A stretch of 64,000 nt of DNA, from the NCBI RefSeq assembly GCF_017315705.1, contig NZ_JAFLRF010000001.1, positions 328,394-392,393 on the forward strand, written 5' to 3'. The position numbers were made by a program, and so were the translations under genes. Under the pieces are notes generated by a model, which saw only the letters and a program-made list of their open reading frames with translations, searched no databases and was not told where the DNA came from. How positions within the stretch are numbered: the stretch's first letter is position 1; the number at the start of each line of letters is the position of its first letter. Source of the stretch: Trinickia mobilis. GTDB lineage: Bacteria; Pseudomonadota; Gammaproteobacteria; Burkholderiales; Burkholderiaceae. Below, piece after piece: positions 1 through 8,476 of this stretch.

Positions 1-74
1 ATTCTTTGCCGCTCGGTCATTCGCCCGTCGTAGAGCGGACTCTCGCGGAACCTGCTTTGCGTTTCTGCCGTCAT
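1..74 (-). CDS. Partial CDS, N-terminus only, function unknown
   Basis: An ATG on the minus strand (74-72) is preceded at ideal distance by AAGGAG, and its reading frame stays open to the window edge, giving 24 residues beginning MTAETQSRF. This is too short to identify a family. It follows the alcohol dehydrogenase gene in the same direction, so it is probably the next gene of the same catabolic cluster. The 75-nt gap has its own AT-rich dyad, which suggests separate or additional control. Confidence 0.55.
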   Translation of the reverse strand, partial: MTAETQSRFRESPLYDGRMTERQR

Positions 75-97
75 GATACGTCTCCTTCATTCACAAT

Positions 98-112
98 ATA
101 TATCTGATATAT
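98..112. promoter_or_regulatory. AT-rich perfect dyad upstream of the left-edge gene
   Basis: ATATATC and GATATAT form a perfect 7-bp inverted repeat around a single central base, 23 nt upstream of the ATG at 74. The arms stand out in a GC-rich genome. The size and position fit an operator for a GntR/FadR-type or similar dimeric regulator, but no regulator gene is visible next to it. Confidence 0.4.
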
Positions 113-149
113 TAGTTGATCACCAAGAATATGCAATACCTTGACGCAC

Positions 150-1400
150 TTACACCGCTAGGGATTTCCCCAACTCGCCTTCGAACGCGTTATGCAGGAT
201 CCGCGCGTACGCTGCCTTCACGTCCGGCACGGGAAATGCTCTGGCAAGCCTCGTGACGCCCAGTGCGTCCTCGAGGAGAGACGGAAGAGAGGCCTTCTCG
301 ATGCCGATCTTCTTCAACGTCGTCGGAATACCGACGGCCCCGATCAAGGAGCGGATCTGCCCGCAGAGCTCACCAATGGCATGGCCAGGATCGGAGGAGT
401 CGATGCCGAAAATCCGGGCGACATCCAGGAGTTCCTCTGCTCGCGTTCCAGCCAGCTCCGCCAGCACATAAGGCAACATCACGGCATTCGTTGTCCCATG
501 AGAGCGATGCGTCGCGCCGGCAACGGCGTAGGCAATGCCATGGACGGCATTCAGGCCCGCGCTGCCGTATGAAAGCGCCGCGTAGAGGCTCGCGTAGCAC
601 ATGCCGGTACGCGCCTCGATGTCGGCACCATCGTCATAGGCTCTCTTCAGGTATCTGGCACACAGGGAAATCGCTTCGCGCGCGAATATCATGGTGAGCG
701 ATGAGCGCCCGCTGTAGCCGGGGTCCGCACTCCCGGCACGGTCAAATTTCGAAGAATCGAGCGTCAGGTAAGACTCGATCGCATGGGTAAAGGCGTCAAT
801 CCCTGCATCGGCTGTTACCTTGGGCGGGCAGCAATACGTAAATTCCGGATCGATAAGCGCGACCTGCGGACGCAACGAATTGTCCATTACCGCGACCTTC
901 GTAGCGTTCTCCGGATCGACCAGAATGGCGCCAGGTGTTGCCTCGGAGCCCGTTCCGGCAGTCGTTGGCAATGCAACGAAAGGTATCGGGCGATCCGACG
1001 GACTGAGTCCTTTCACAAAATCATGAGTCGGGCGACCCGTTGGCAGTGTTATGCAAAGAACCTTGGCCAGATCGATGTTGCTCCCCCCTCCGAGCGCAAT
1101 GACATGGTCAGGCACATGGCCGTCGAGCGCTGCGCGTATCGCTGCCGTGGCCTGGTCGCAGAGCGTGGTGGTAGGGTCCGGCGCCCCGCCATCGAATACC
1201 AGCGTCTCGATTCCGAGCGCACGCGCCGCCGACACATACTCTTCCACCCAGGGGGTGTGTCCGGAAAAGAATGTATCCGTCACGAGTACCCCTTGCCGAT
1301 ACCCCAACCGCGCAACGAGAGCCGGAAGCTGCGCCCGACTCCCCGCACCGATGATCAACCGTCCCGGGGGACAGAAATGAACCCTATCGTCTACTCTCAT
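150..1400 (-). CDS. Iron-containing alcohol dehydrogenase family (maleylacetate-reductase-like)
   Basis: This 416-aa protein is a group III, metal-dependent NAD(P)-linked dehydrogenase. The nucleotide-binding motif GGGSNIDLAK lies near residue 103 and ALPTTAGTGSEAT near residue 141. The metal-binding segments are DAGIDAFTHAIE and the His-rich NAVHGIAYAV...HRSHGTTNA. At 416 aa it is longer than typical maleylacetate reductases (about 350 aa) and closer to general Fe-ADHs, so the substrate is open. GGAGAC lies 8 nt upstream of the ATG. The gene starts 12 nt after the upstream alpha/beta hydrolase gene, so the two are probably co-transcribed. The pairing suggests a small catabolic pathway in which the hydrolase releases a product that is then reduced or oxidised. 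Confidence 0.85.
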   Translation of the reverse strand: MRVDDRVHFCPPGRLIIGAGSRAQLPALVARLGYRQGVLVTDTFFSGHTPWVEEYVSAARALGIETLVFDGGAPDPTTTLCDQATAAIRAALDGHVPDHVIALGGGSNIDLAKVLCITLPTGRPTHDFVKGLSPSDRPIPFVALPTTAGTGSEATPGAILVDPENATKVAVMDNSLRPQVALIDPEFTYCCPPKVTADAGIDAFTHAIESYLTLDSSKFDRAGSADPGYSGRSSLTMIFAREAISLCARYLKRAYDDGADIEARTGMCYASLYAALSYGSAGLNAVHGIAYAVAGATHRSHGTTNAVMLPYVLAELAGTRAEELLDVARIFGIDSSDPGHAIGELCGQIRSLIGAVGIPTTLKKIGIEKASLPSLLEDALGVTRLARAFPVPDVKAAYARILHNAFEGELGKSLAV

Positions 1401-1412
1401 GTTGTCTCCGCA

Positions 1413-2141
1413 TCAAACTTGCCGGGACAGAACGTCTCGAAGCAACGTCGATATCGCGCTAGCGTGCGTCACCGGCAGGCTATGACCGCCCCCCAGAATT
1501 TTCACCGTTGACCCACGGATGGCGCTCGCAAGCATGTGGGCGCACTCGAGCGGACATTGATCGTCCGCAGCGCCATGCACGACATGGGTGGGAATCGCGA
1601 TCGATGGAAGGATCGCCGTTTGGTCCGTGTCCCGGATCGCCTCCCACGTCCACGCGACCGCATCGTGATCTGCCGCTTCGCCGAGCTTCAGCTTGCGTTC
1701 ACGCGCGCCGATCTCGTCCATCAGCGCGGCCCTCCCGGTTGCCTGGAACCAGGCCACATTGCGCACGGCGGGTGTACCCGAGGCCAGAATCACTCCACTC
1801 GGCTGATGCGCGCCCGCACGCGACAGGTACTCCAGCGACACCGACACGCCCATGCTCCACCCTGCCAGCCAGTACTCCCGCCCAGCGACGCACGAATCGA
1901 TGACTTCGCCTAGATCGTCCGCAAAACACCTCAGTTGGTAATCGGCTACGCAGGCACCACGGGGCGCGCCGCCCCGTCCTCGTAGATTCGGGAGGACGAA
2001 CGTCGCTTCGCCGTCCAGCCGCCCGGCGACGGGCTCCCATACCTTTCGCGTACCCTGGATTCCATGCACGGCAACAACGAGCGCCGGCCCTCTCCCGCAT
2101 ATCTTTACGTCCACACCTTCCTCCGCATATACGTATTGCAT
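1413..2141 (-). CDS. Alpha/beta-fold hydrolase
   Basis: This 242-aa single-domain alpha/beta hydrolase has the oxyanion HG region (VAVHGIQGT), the nucleophile elbow GWSMG, a late acid (HGAADDQ) and the catalytic His in GGGHSLP. It resembles esterase/C-C-bond or lactone hydrolases in catabolic operons; the substrate is not evident. The annotated ATG has no Shine-Dalgarno. A GTG nine codons further in (2114-2112) sits 5 nt behind GGAGG and may be the true start. It is the first gene of the minus-strand cluster, followed closely by the Fe-dependent dehydrogenase. The region just upstream is AT-rich with short dyads (ATGTT/AACAT at 2151-2165). Confidence 0.8.
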   Translation of the reverse strand: MQYVYAEEGVDVKICGRGPALVVAVHGIQGTRKVWEPVAGRLDGEATFVLPNLRGRGGAPRGACVADYQLRCFADDLGEVIDSCVAGREYWLAGWSMGVSVSLEYLSRAGAHQPSGVILASGTPAVRNVAWFQATGRAALMDEIGARERKLKLGEAADHDAVAWTWEAIRDTDQTAILPSIAIPTHVVHGAADDQCPLECAHMLASAIRGSTVKILGGGHSLPVTHASAISTLLRDVLSRQV

Positions 2142-2366
2142 ATGTGTAATATGTTAGTCGAACATTACGGATATGTGAAGATGGGATTGCCACAAAGATG
2201 ACTTGCGGAATGCGATAGAACCGGTGGCGGATGATTCCCTCGAAAACGAGACTGTTGCGCAACTTGTGAGGCTGGTTCTTCGAAAAGGGAGCTTATTCCG
2301 CTCTGCGTTCCTCAATAGAATCCGCGACTGACCAAGTAGCAGCACTCATTCATAGCAAGGCAACGC

Positions 2367-2675
2367 GTGCACGCAGTCGCGAATGCGCTGCTGCTCCAGG
2401 CGCGAATCGTCATGAAACACATCAGACAATACTTCGTCCTGCCGGCGCTCAACCGCCGGCTATCGTCCATTCTCGACTTCGTGTATTTGGACAGGCGGAT
2501 GCTCGTTCACGTCGTGAAAACGGTGATCGCGGCCTGTATGGCGGCGGGACTCGCGATGCTGCTCGAACTCCCGCAGCCGCGAACCGCGATGACGACATCC
2601 GACCAGACTAAGGCGAATTCTTTGCTGTCTGCATTTTCTACGATTCGTTTTGCAGGACAGCGACTCTCCGCTTAA
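2367..2675 (+). pseudogene. Truncated FUSC-family efflux protein (N-terminal remnant)
   Basis: The translated piece (up to 102 aa) ends its recognisable part with a hydrophobic segment and the motif LELPQPRTAMTT, the first-transmembrane region of FUSC/aromatic-acid-exporter proteins, which normally run to 650-750 aa. After MTT at about 2600 the similarity stops and an unrelated tail reaches a stop at 2673-2675. No FUSC-like sequence continues in another frame, so most of the gene has been lost by deletion or insertion. A functional product is unlikely. The call rests on remembered family motifs and was not searched. Confidence 0.6.
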
Positions 2676-2796
2676 CACCTGACGTTTCCAAATATTCGTC
2701 CAATAACCGTGACGGTCCCTTGAGACGGACGTTGTTAATTCCGCGTATTGGGTGGGATAGGCTTAACGCCTTCCTTCCATTCAATAAGGTCAACCG

Positions 2797-3018
2797 ATGA
2801 ACATTTCAAAGATCACGGTGCTTTGCGCTTTTACGATCCTGTTATTCGGCGGATGCGCGTCAGAAGTCGGCACAGCTGGCATAGCCCGGCCGGATACCGA
2901 TCAACATGTCAGCGCCGAGGACCCTGCGCATTCGACAGCCGCTACGCAGCCTGCGAGTCCCAGTAGCGAAGAATGTGTGGGTCCAGTGAGCTTCTGCAAC
3001 ATCTTCTTCGGCAGCTAA
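2797..3018 (+). CDS. Small putative lipoprotein
   Basis: This 73-aa protein has a typical lipoprotein signal: a Lys near the N-terminus, a hydrophobic run and lipobox FGGC (Cys at residue 20). The mature part is rich in Ala, Ser, Thr and Pro and ends with two cysteines (EECVGPVSFC) that could form a disulfide. No family is recognised. A modest AAGG precedes the ATG. A strong intrinsic terminator follows 63 nt after the stop, which supports a real monocistronic gene. Confidence 0.6.
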   Translation: MNISKITVLCAFTILLFGGCASEVGTAGIARPDTDQHVSAEDPAHSTAATQPASPSSEECVGPVSFCNIFFGS

Positions 3019-3080
3019 CTTGCTTGACCATCCGGACCGCTATCCGCAGCGGCAACGGTCGTATAAGACCGCAGTTGCGA

Positions 3081-3115
3081 TCGGGTGGCGCAGACACCGC
3101 GCCACCCGATTTCTT
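3081..3115 (+). terminator. Intrinsic terminator after the small lipoprotein gene
   Basis: A perfect 11-bp stem (TCGGGTGGCGC / GCGCCACCCGA) with a 7-nt loop is followed by TTTCTT. It lies downstream of the lipoprotein gene and before the convergent porin gene, and could also slow transcription from the porin side. Confidence 0.8.
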
Positions 3116-3188
3116 ACGATACTCGAAAATCAGCTTCGTGACGCCTCGAAAGCGAGGGCGTCCTGACCTGACGCCGGCAACGCGTCGG

Positions 3189-4388
3189 CTAGAACCGGTG
3201 CTTGAGACCGACAGCCACGACCACCTGCTGGTTGCTCGTAGCCGGGGTCAGCGTATAGACACCCGCGTCGAACGCCGAGATGCCGTTGCCCCCGCCAACA
3301 CGCTGGTAGACACCTTCGAGGTACACATCAGTGCGCGACGAGAACAGATAGTCGGCCTGCGCCATCACCTGATTCCAGTGCGGATGGGCATTGCCGGTCG
3401 ACGACTCGAACGAGGCCATCGTGTACGTGTAAGACGCACCGAGGCTTAAGTTGGGACGTACGAAGTAGCGGCCGTTGACCTCGAAGTTGTCGAATTTGAG
3501 GTAGTTGCCGGCGCCGTTCGACGGACCGGGCAGCGCGCCGTTGCTCGTGCTGCCGCCGAACCAGAGGTTCGAAATGCTCTCGGTCGACGTATGCGTCCAG
3601 AGCAGGCCGACGGACGACTTGCCGAACATGTACTGCGCGCCCAAGCCGAACATCCGCTGCAAACCGCCCGTCGTCAAAGCATCGCCGTCGCCCGTGCTGA
3701 CCGCGCCGCTCGCATTCTGTGCATTCGGGTTGCGGTTGATCTGCAGATAAGCAGCCGCCAAGTTGATCGGGCCGACCCCGTAGCTGATGCCCGCGCTGTA
3801 TGCATTGTTGTTGGAGACTTGGCCGGCCTCGTTCGAGAACGCGTACATCGCGCCGACCTTCAGCCCATCGAACGAGGCGCTGCTGAACTTCACCGAATTG
3901 TTCAGGCGCAGGTCGTTGTTCAGGTTGTCGTTGTCGTACGGGTGCTCGGCAAGGTTGCCGCCAAAACCCGAACCCGTCGCGCTCAACGGCGCGAGATAGC
4001 TGACCATGAAGTCATATTGACGGCCCAGTGTCAGCGTGCCGTACTGGCTCGAGCTCAGACCCACCCACGCTTGGCGACCAAAGAGGTCGCCGCCATTCTT
4101 CAACGTGCCATTAGTCGAATTGAAACCGTTTTCCAACCAGAATACGGCGCTCAGTCCACCGCCGAGATCCTCAGTGCCACGCAGGCCCCAGCGCGGCGTA
4201 TAAACGTTTCCTGCAAACTCCTGCCACTGAGTGCCGCCACCTGCCGCCGGATTCGCTGCGTTGACGCGCGCGTTGCTGCTATAGACGATGCCCGTGTCGA
4301 TCAAGCCGAATAGCGTCACACTGCTCTGAGCATGCGCGGCGCTGGCGACCAGCATCGATGTTGCGACGGCGATATGCCGGTATTTCAT
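3189..4388 (-). CDS. Gram-negative general porin (OmpC/Omp32-like)
   Basis: This outer-membrane trimeric porin of betaproteobacteria forms a diffusion channel for small hydrophilic solutes. The start chosen is the ATG at 4388, with AAGGAGA 5-11 nt upstream; the frame stays open upstream but those codons would precede the signal peptide. The protein is 399 aa: signal peptide MKYRHIAVATSMLVASAAHA, then the hallmark first strand QSSVTLFGLIDTGI, repeated aromatic-girdled beta strands, and a C-terminal Phe (VAVGLKHRF) required for BAM-mediated assembly. Length matches the family. It is monocistronic with a 314-bp leader region on its upstream side. Confidence 0.93.
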   Translation of the reverse strand: MKYRHIAVATSMLVASAAHAQSSVTLFGLIDTGIVYSSNARVNAANPAAGGGTQWQEFAGNVYTPRWGLRGTEDLGGGLSAVFWLENGFNSTNGTLKNGGDLFGRQAWVGLSSSQYGTLTLGRQYDFMVSYLAPLSATGSGFGGNLAEHPYDNDNLNNDLRLNNSVKFSSASFDGLKVGAMYAFSNEAGQVSNNNAYSAGISYGVGPINLAAAYLQINRNPNAQNASGAVSTGDGDALTTGGLQRMFGLGAQYMFGKSSVGLLWTHTSTESISNLWFGGSTSNGALPGPSNGAGNYLKFDNFEVNGRYFVRPNLSLGASYTYTMASFESSTGNAHPHWNQVMAQADYLFSSRTDVYLEGVYQRVGGGNGISAFDAGVYTLTPATSNQQVVVAVGLKHRF

Positions 4389-4702
4389 GAAATCTCTCCT
4401 TGGTCCAATTAGATTCCGCTGCACTCAACGATTACTGCGATTGGTGAAGGGGCTGAGTATAGGAAGGAGCGGCGAGACGAAATACTTCGGAGATTGAAAG
4501 AGTGTGGTCAGCGTTGCGGGCAGAATAGGTCACAAAAGATTCACGTCCTGGGAAGCACGCGCATTGGGGCTCCGAGTCTTGCAACGTGGTGCGGGCAGCT
4601 ACAAACGTTGCACAAGCGGCACGTTTTCATCTTCACTTGCGTTGTCCTGATACAACAACACATGCTCGATAGAGTGGCGTGTTCTGCCGTGCCGCTGCAA
4701 TG
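4389..4702. other. Intergenic region upstream of the porin gene
   Basis: These 314 bp separate the porin start from the end of the histidine kinase gene. On the minus strand a TATACT -10-like hexamer lies at about 4457-4462, but no convincing -35 is seen. No ORF with a ribosome site or conserved motif was found. It presumably holds the porin promoter and leader. Confidence 0.4.
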
Positions 4703-6094
4703 TCATGCGGGGGCAGCGAGAGGCAGACGCACCTGGAATTTCGTCTCGCCGCCATGCGAAACAACGCTGATGGTGCCGTTGTGGCGCTGTACGACGGTCC
4801 GGTACGCGAGGTGAAGACCCAGACCGCTGCCCTTGCCTAGCGGCTTGGTGGTGAAGAAAGGCTCGAAGAGTCGAGGGACGATGTCGGCCGGGATGCCCGG
4901 TCCCGTATCCGCAATTTCGATCACCGCGAAGCCGCCGTCCCGACGCGAGTGAATGGTGAGCTGGCCATTGCCCTCCATCGCGTCGACCGCATTGTCGATC
5001 AGGTTGGTCCAAACCTGATTGAGTTCGCTGCCATAAGCCGGCACGAGCGGCAAGGTGCGGTCGTAGTCGCGCTTGACGATGACGCCCTGCTTCAGTTTGT
5101 GTCGCATGATCGTCAGCGTATCCTCGATGCCGTCGTGTATATCGACCTCCTGCAACGGGGCCTGGTCCATGTACGAATAGTCCTTCATGGCCTTCACGAT
5201 CTCGGAGATACGGCCCGCGCCGATCCACGCCTGATTTGCCAGCGCGCGCAAATCCAGTGTCGCCGCCAGCCAGCGGATGCCCGCGCCAAACTGCTCGTGC
5301 GTCACGCTTTCAGCAACGGGCGCGAGATCGGCCGGAGCGAACCCGGCCGCCACCAGTTGCGGCGCGATAAGCCAAGGCTTCGCGATACCGGTTGCGGCGA
5401 GCCAATCGGCGAGCAGGTTCTCCGCCTCGCTTTGCCGCAACGCACCTTGAGGCGCCGCATCCACCGCAGGTGCGGCTCGGCTTGCCCAGCCATCCAGCCT
5501 GTCTACAACTTCCGCAGGCATCGCGCTCCGGCACAGTACGCGGGTCGTCTGGCGCAGACTGTCGAGCGCTTCGCGCATCCCGTCCGCGGCACGCGCGACG
5601 CCGGCGGCGGGATTGTTCAGTTCATGCGCAAGCCCGGCAGATAAGCGTCCGAGCGCTGCCAGCTTCTCCCCGTTGAGGACGAACATATCGTAGGCGCTGA
5701 TGCGCGCGTACATCGAACGGAAAACATTCCTCCTGTAGGACTCGCACTCGTGTAGGAGGGTGCGCACCACTGCCGCGGAAAGCGCGACCAGATAGCAATC
5801 TGTCGCGGCGGAGAAGGTCAAGGGCACCGGCATTTCTGCAAGTAGCGACGTCTCGGCAACCAACGTCGGCGGGATGCGCCGGTCGTCGAACATTTGCCGT
5901 CCGCCGACCTGCTTTTCGGTCATGAGTTCACCCTCGAGCAGAATGAATTGATGCGTGACGAGCTGCCCTTCCCGCATCAGGATTTCCCCCCTTGCGAGGC
6001 GGCGTTCGCTCACCTTTGTGCTCAGCCATTGTCTTCGCTCCTCGGACAAGCCCGCGAAGTGCGGCATCGTGAACAGCGTGGACAGGTCGCTCAT
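4703..6094 (-). CDS. Sensor histidine kinase with N-terminal cyclic-nucleotide-binding-type domain
   Basis: This 463-aa soluble kinase has no transmembrane segment. Residues about 10-125 form a cNMP/CRP-like beta-roll. This is followed by a HisKA helix with H157 in GLAHELNNP, an N-box (NLIDNAVDAM), a G1 box (DTGPGIP) and a G2 box (GKGSGLGLHLAY). It starts by an ATGA overlap with the upstream response-regulator/flavin-reductase gene, so the two are translationally coupled and almost certainly act together. The kinase probably phosphorylates the receiver on its partner. What the sensory beta-roll binds is unknown. Confidence 0.88.
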   Translation of the reverse strand: MSDLSTLFTMPHFAGLSEERRQWLSTKVSERRLARGEILMREGQLVTHQFILLEGELMTEKQVGGRQMFDDRRIPPTLVAETSLLAEMPVPLTFSAATDCYLVALSAAVVRTLLHECESYRRNVFRSMYARISAYDMFVLNGEKLAALGRLSAGLAHELNNPAAGVARAADGMREALDSLRQTTRVLCRSAMPAEVVDRLDGWASRAAPAVDAAPQGALRQSEAENLLADWLAATGIAKPWLIAPQLVAAGFAPADLAPVAESVTHEQFGAGIRWLAATLDLRALANQAWIGAGRISEIVKAMKDYSYMDQAPLQEVDIHDGIEDTLTIMRHKLKQGVIVKRDYDRTLPLVPAYGSELNQVWTNLIDNAVDAMEGNGQLTIHSRRDGGFAVIEIADTGPGIPADIVPRLFEPFFTTKPLGKGSGLGLHLAYRTVVQRHNGTISVVSHGGETKFQVRLPLAAPA

Positions 6095-7752
6095 AGATTC
6101 GCCAGGTACTGGTGGATGAAATGCACCGCAATCGAACCCTCCCCAACGGCAGCGGCAACACGCTTGACGGAGTCCGCACGCACGTCGCCCGCCGCGAAGA
6201 CGCCGGGAACACTCGCTTCGAGAAGGAACGGGTCACGTTCCAGTTGCCACCCCGATGGCTTTGTGCCCGTCTTGAGCCCGCTGCGCCCAGTCAACAGGAA
6301 GCCGTGCTCGTCCCGCTCGACGACCCCGCGCAGCCACTCCGTGCAGGGCGCAGCGCCGATGAAAACGAACAGACCGCCTGCAGTCACGGTATCCGAGCGC
6401 CCGGTCTGCAGGTCACGCAATGTGATCTCCGAGAGATGTCCCTGGCCGCCTACGCTCTCGACCTCGGTATTGGGCCGCACATGAATGTTCTCCGTTTTGT
6501 GTATCTGCTCGACCAGATAGTGCGACATGCCGGCGTTCAACGAGGGGCCGCGGCACAGGAGCGTCACCGACCTCGCGTACTTGGACAGGAACATGGCGCC
6601 TTGTCCTGCGGAATTGGCGCCGCCCACGATGTACACATCCTGGTTGGCACAGGCGAGCGCCTCCACCGTCGCCGCACCGTAGTAGACCCCAACTCCGGTA
6701 AGCTTCTGGACTCCGCGCGCTTCCAGCTTGCGATAGGACACGCCGCTCGCGACCATCAGAGCGAGACAGCTGACCTCCGATCCGTCGGATAGCTTGACGA
6801 ACTTATAAGGCGCCTCGACACGCAAACCGACGGCGTGTTGAGTCAGGATCATTTCCGCGCCGAAACGCCTTGCCTGCATCAACGCGCGCCTCGACAATTC
6901 CGCGCCGCTTACACCCGCCGGGAAGCCGAGATAGTTGTCGATATGCGAACTGGTGCCGGCCTGCCCGCCGGGCGCGTCGCATTCGATGATCGCGACATGC
7001 AGTCCTTCCGATGCGCCATACACTGCCGCAGCCAGGCCGGCCGGTCCGCCGCCGACGATCACCAGGTCGTAGAACGGCGTAGTCGAGCGCGTGCGCAGCC
7101 CCACCTTCTCTGCGATCTGTCCGGTTGTCGGTTGTGCCATTGCCGTTCCGTCCTCGAACACGACGACGGGCAGTTGACGGAGCGCCGGACTCAGCGAGTT
7201 CAATAGCGGATCGGTCTCTTCGTGCCGTTCTACATCGAGCCAGCGATACGGGATGTGATTGCGCGCCAAGAAGTCGCGCAGCTGATGCCCTTGTGGCGAC
7301 CAGCGGTGATCGAGCAGCCGGATGCCTTGAAATGCAGGCCGGAACGAGGCCTGCCAGTCCGCAAGCAGATCATCGAGCGCCGGATAGAAGTTCTGCTCGG
7401 GCGGATGCCAGGGCTTGAGCAGATACTGATCGAGATGCACCTTATTGATCGCCCGGATCGCGGCGTCCGTATCTGCGTAAGCGGTGAGCAGCACGCGCTT
7501 GGCTTCGGGAAATAGATCGATTGCCTGTTCGAGGAACTCGACACCGCTCATTTGCGGCATGCGCTGATCCGCAATGAAGAGCGCGACCGAGCGATTTTGC
7601 CGGCGCAGTTGCCGCGCCCCTTCGAGCGCGGCCTGACCCGACTCCATGCGCACGATCTGAAAATGCTCGCCATAGGCAGTCTGCAGGTCACGCGCGACTG
7701 CGCCGGCCACGATCGGGTCGTCGTCGACGGCGAGGATAACGGGCTTTTCCAT
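6091..7752 (-). CDS. Response regulator fused to thioredoxin-reductase-like flavoprotein
   Basis: The 553-aa protein runs from ATG 7752. Residues 1-135 are a receiver domain with the acidic pair at 10-12 and phospho-acceptor D62 in ADQRMP. Residues about 145-220 resemble a glutaredoxin fold (LPVVVFEDGT) without its cysteines. Residues 228-550 are a two-dinucleotide-domain flavoprotein (VIVGGGPAGLAAA; GGANSAGQGA; C-terminal GVFAAGDVR). The redox CxxC of true thioredoxin reductases is absent: the segment reads GVYYGAATVEA. It overlaps the kinase gene by ATGA. An in-frame ATG at 7815 exists, but its GGAG is only 1 nt away; neither start has an ideal ribosome site. Output is probably redox or NAD(P)H-linked signalling rather than thioredoxin reduction. 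Confidence 0.85.
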   Translation of the reverse strand: MEKPVILAVDDDPIVAGAVARDLQTAYGEHFQIVRMESGQAALEGARQLRRQNRSVALFIADQRMPQMSGVEFLEQAIDLFPEAKRVLLTAYADTDAAIRAINKVHLDQYLLKPWHPPEQNFYPALDDLLADWQASFRPAFQGIRLLDHRWSPQGHQLRDFLARNHIPYRWLDVERHEETDPLLNSLSPALRQLPVVVFEDGTAMAQPTTGQIAEKVGLRTRSTTPFYDLVIVGGGPAGLAAAVYGASEGLHVAIIECDAPGGQAGTSSHIDNYLGFPAGVSGAELSRRALMQARRFGAEMILTQHAVGLRVEAPYKFVKLSDGSEVSCLALMVASGVSYRKLEARGVQKLTGVGVYYGAATVEALACANQDVYIVGGANSAGQGAMFLSKYARSVTLLCRGPSLNAGMSHYLVEQIHKTENIHVRPNTEVESVGGQGHLSEITLRDLQTGRSDTVTAGGLFVFIGAAPCTEWLRGVVERDEHGFLLTGRSGLKTGTKPSGWQLERDPFLLEASVPGVFAAGDVRADSVKRVAAAVGEGSIAVHFIHQYLANL

Positions 7753-8123
7753 GACTTGTCGGCCGCACAGATCGCCTGTTCGCGCGAGCGAAAGGTCAAG
7801 CGACGCGCGGTTCATACTCCGATTACATTGATGGACCCGGCGGATGTTGCAAACATTTTAGGCGCTGCTGCGCTCAAGTTATCCAGGCATTCCCCATCAC
7901 CCAATGCCGCCCGTTCGACGCAAGGTTGCGTCCGCTCGGTTTTCGTTCATTCGCTACTTCACCTTTGAACGGCCGCCGGGCTTGAGGGTTTACCCCATAT
8001 CCAACAACAATGCTTTCCTGGGCGCCGTCTTAATCTTCAGCGGCTACTTACCTAGACTGATGCCATCGATTACGAACAGGGCTGTTCGTAGCAGGACCCA
8101 AACACAGTCTGGAGGTAGTTACC
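7753..8123. other. Intergenic promoter region of the first DUF4148 gene
   Basis: This divergent region contains no ORF of its own. The right part holds the proposed DUF4148 promoter and 5' hairpin, listed separately. A GGGTTTACCCC element at about 7986 is near-palindromic and its GTTTACCC core recurs twice at 11401-11419; whether this is shared regulation is unknown. Confidence 0.4.
8030..8090 (+). promoter_or_regulatory. Putative promoter and 5' leader stem-loop of DUF4148 gene
   Basis: A weak TTAATC (-35, 8030-8035) is followed after 17 nt by TAGACT (-10, 8053-8058). Twelve nt later a perfect 9-bp inverted repeat begins: TACGAACAG, GG, CTGTTCGTA (8071-8090). The hairpin would lie about 6 nt from the predicted transcript start and 33 nt before the ATG. 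The same geometry occurs at the second DUF4148 gene with a different hairpin sequence, suggesting an mRNA 5'-protecting stem-loop or an operator. Confidence 0.45.
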
Positions 8124-8432
8124 ATGAAGTCTCTGATTCAAGCCGTTGTTGTTGCCGCTGCTCTCGCCGCTCCTGTCGCCGTGTTCGCCCAGGCGAACCA
8201 GCCCGTCACCCGCGCGCAGGTGCGTGCCGAGTTGATCCAGCTCGAAAAGGCCGGCTATAACCCGGCCCGTGGCGAAGACCCCTATTACCCCGCCGACATT
8301 CAGGCTGCCGAAGCAAAGGTCGCTGCACAGAATGCCGCGACAGGCGTCGGCGGCGTCGCGAGCGGCTCGTCGGACGCGGGCCGCCCGGCCGGCTCGAAGG
8401 CTGACTGGGACTCGATGTACAACCATCCCTGA
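8124..8432 (+). CDS. DUF4148 domain-containing secreted protein
   Basis: This 102-aa protein has a cleavable signal peptide (MKSLIQ..., cleavage after VFAQA). The mature start has the family pattern: TRAQVRAELIQLEKAGYNPARGEDPYYPADIQAAEAKV. The C-terminus (SDAGRPAGSKADW) is also typical. DUF4148 proteins are small periplasmic or exported proteins abundant in Burkholderiaceae; no biochemical role is established. GGAGG lies 8 nt before the ATG. A paralogue is at 25833. Confidence 0.88.
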   Translation: MKSLIQAVVVAAALAAPVAVFAQANQPVTRAQVRAELIQLEKAGYNPARGEDPYYPADIQAAEAKVAAQNAATGVGGVASGSSDAGRPAGSKADWDSMYNHP

Positions 8433-8476
8433 CAGGGAACTGTCTGAGCGACAACAGAATGCTGATCGCGTGTCGA

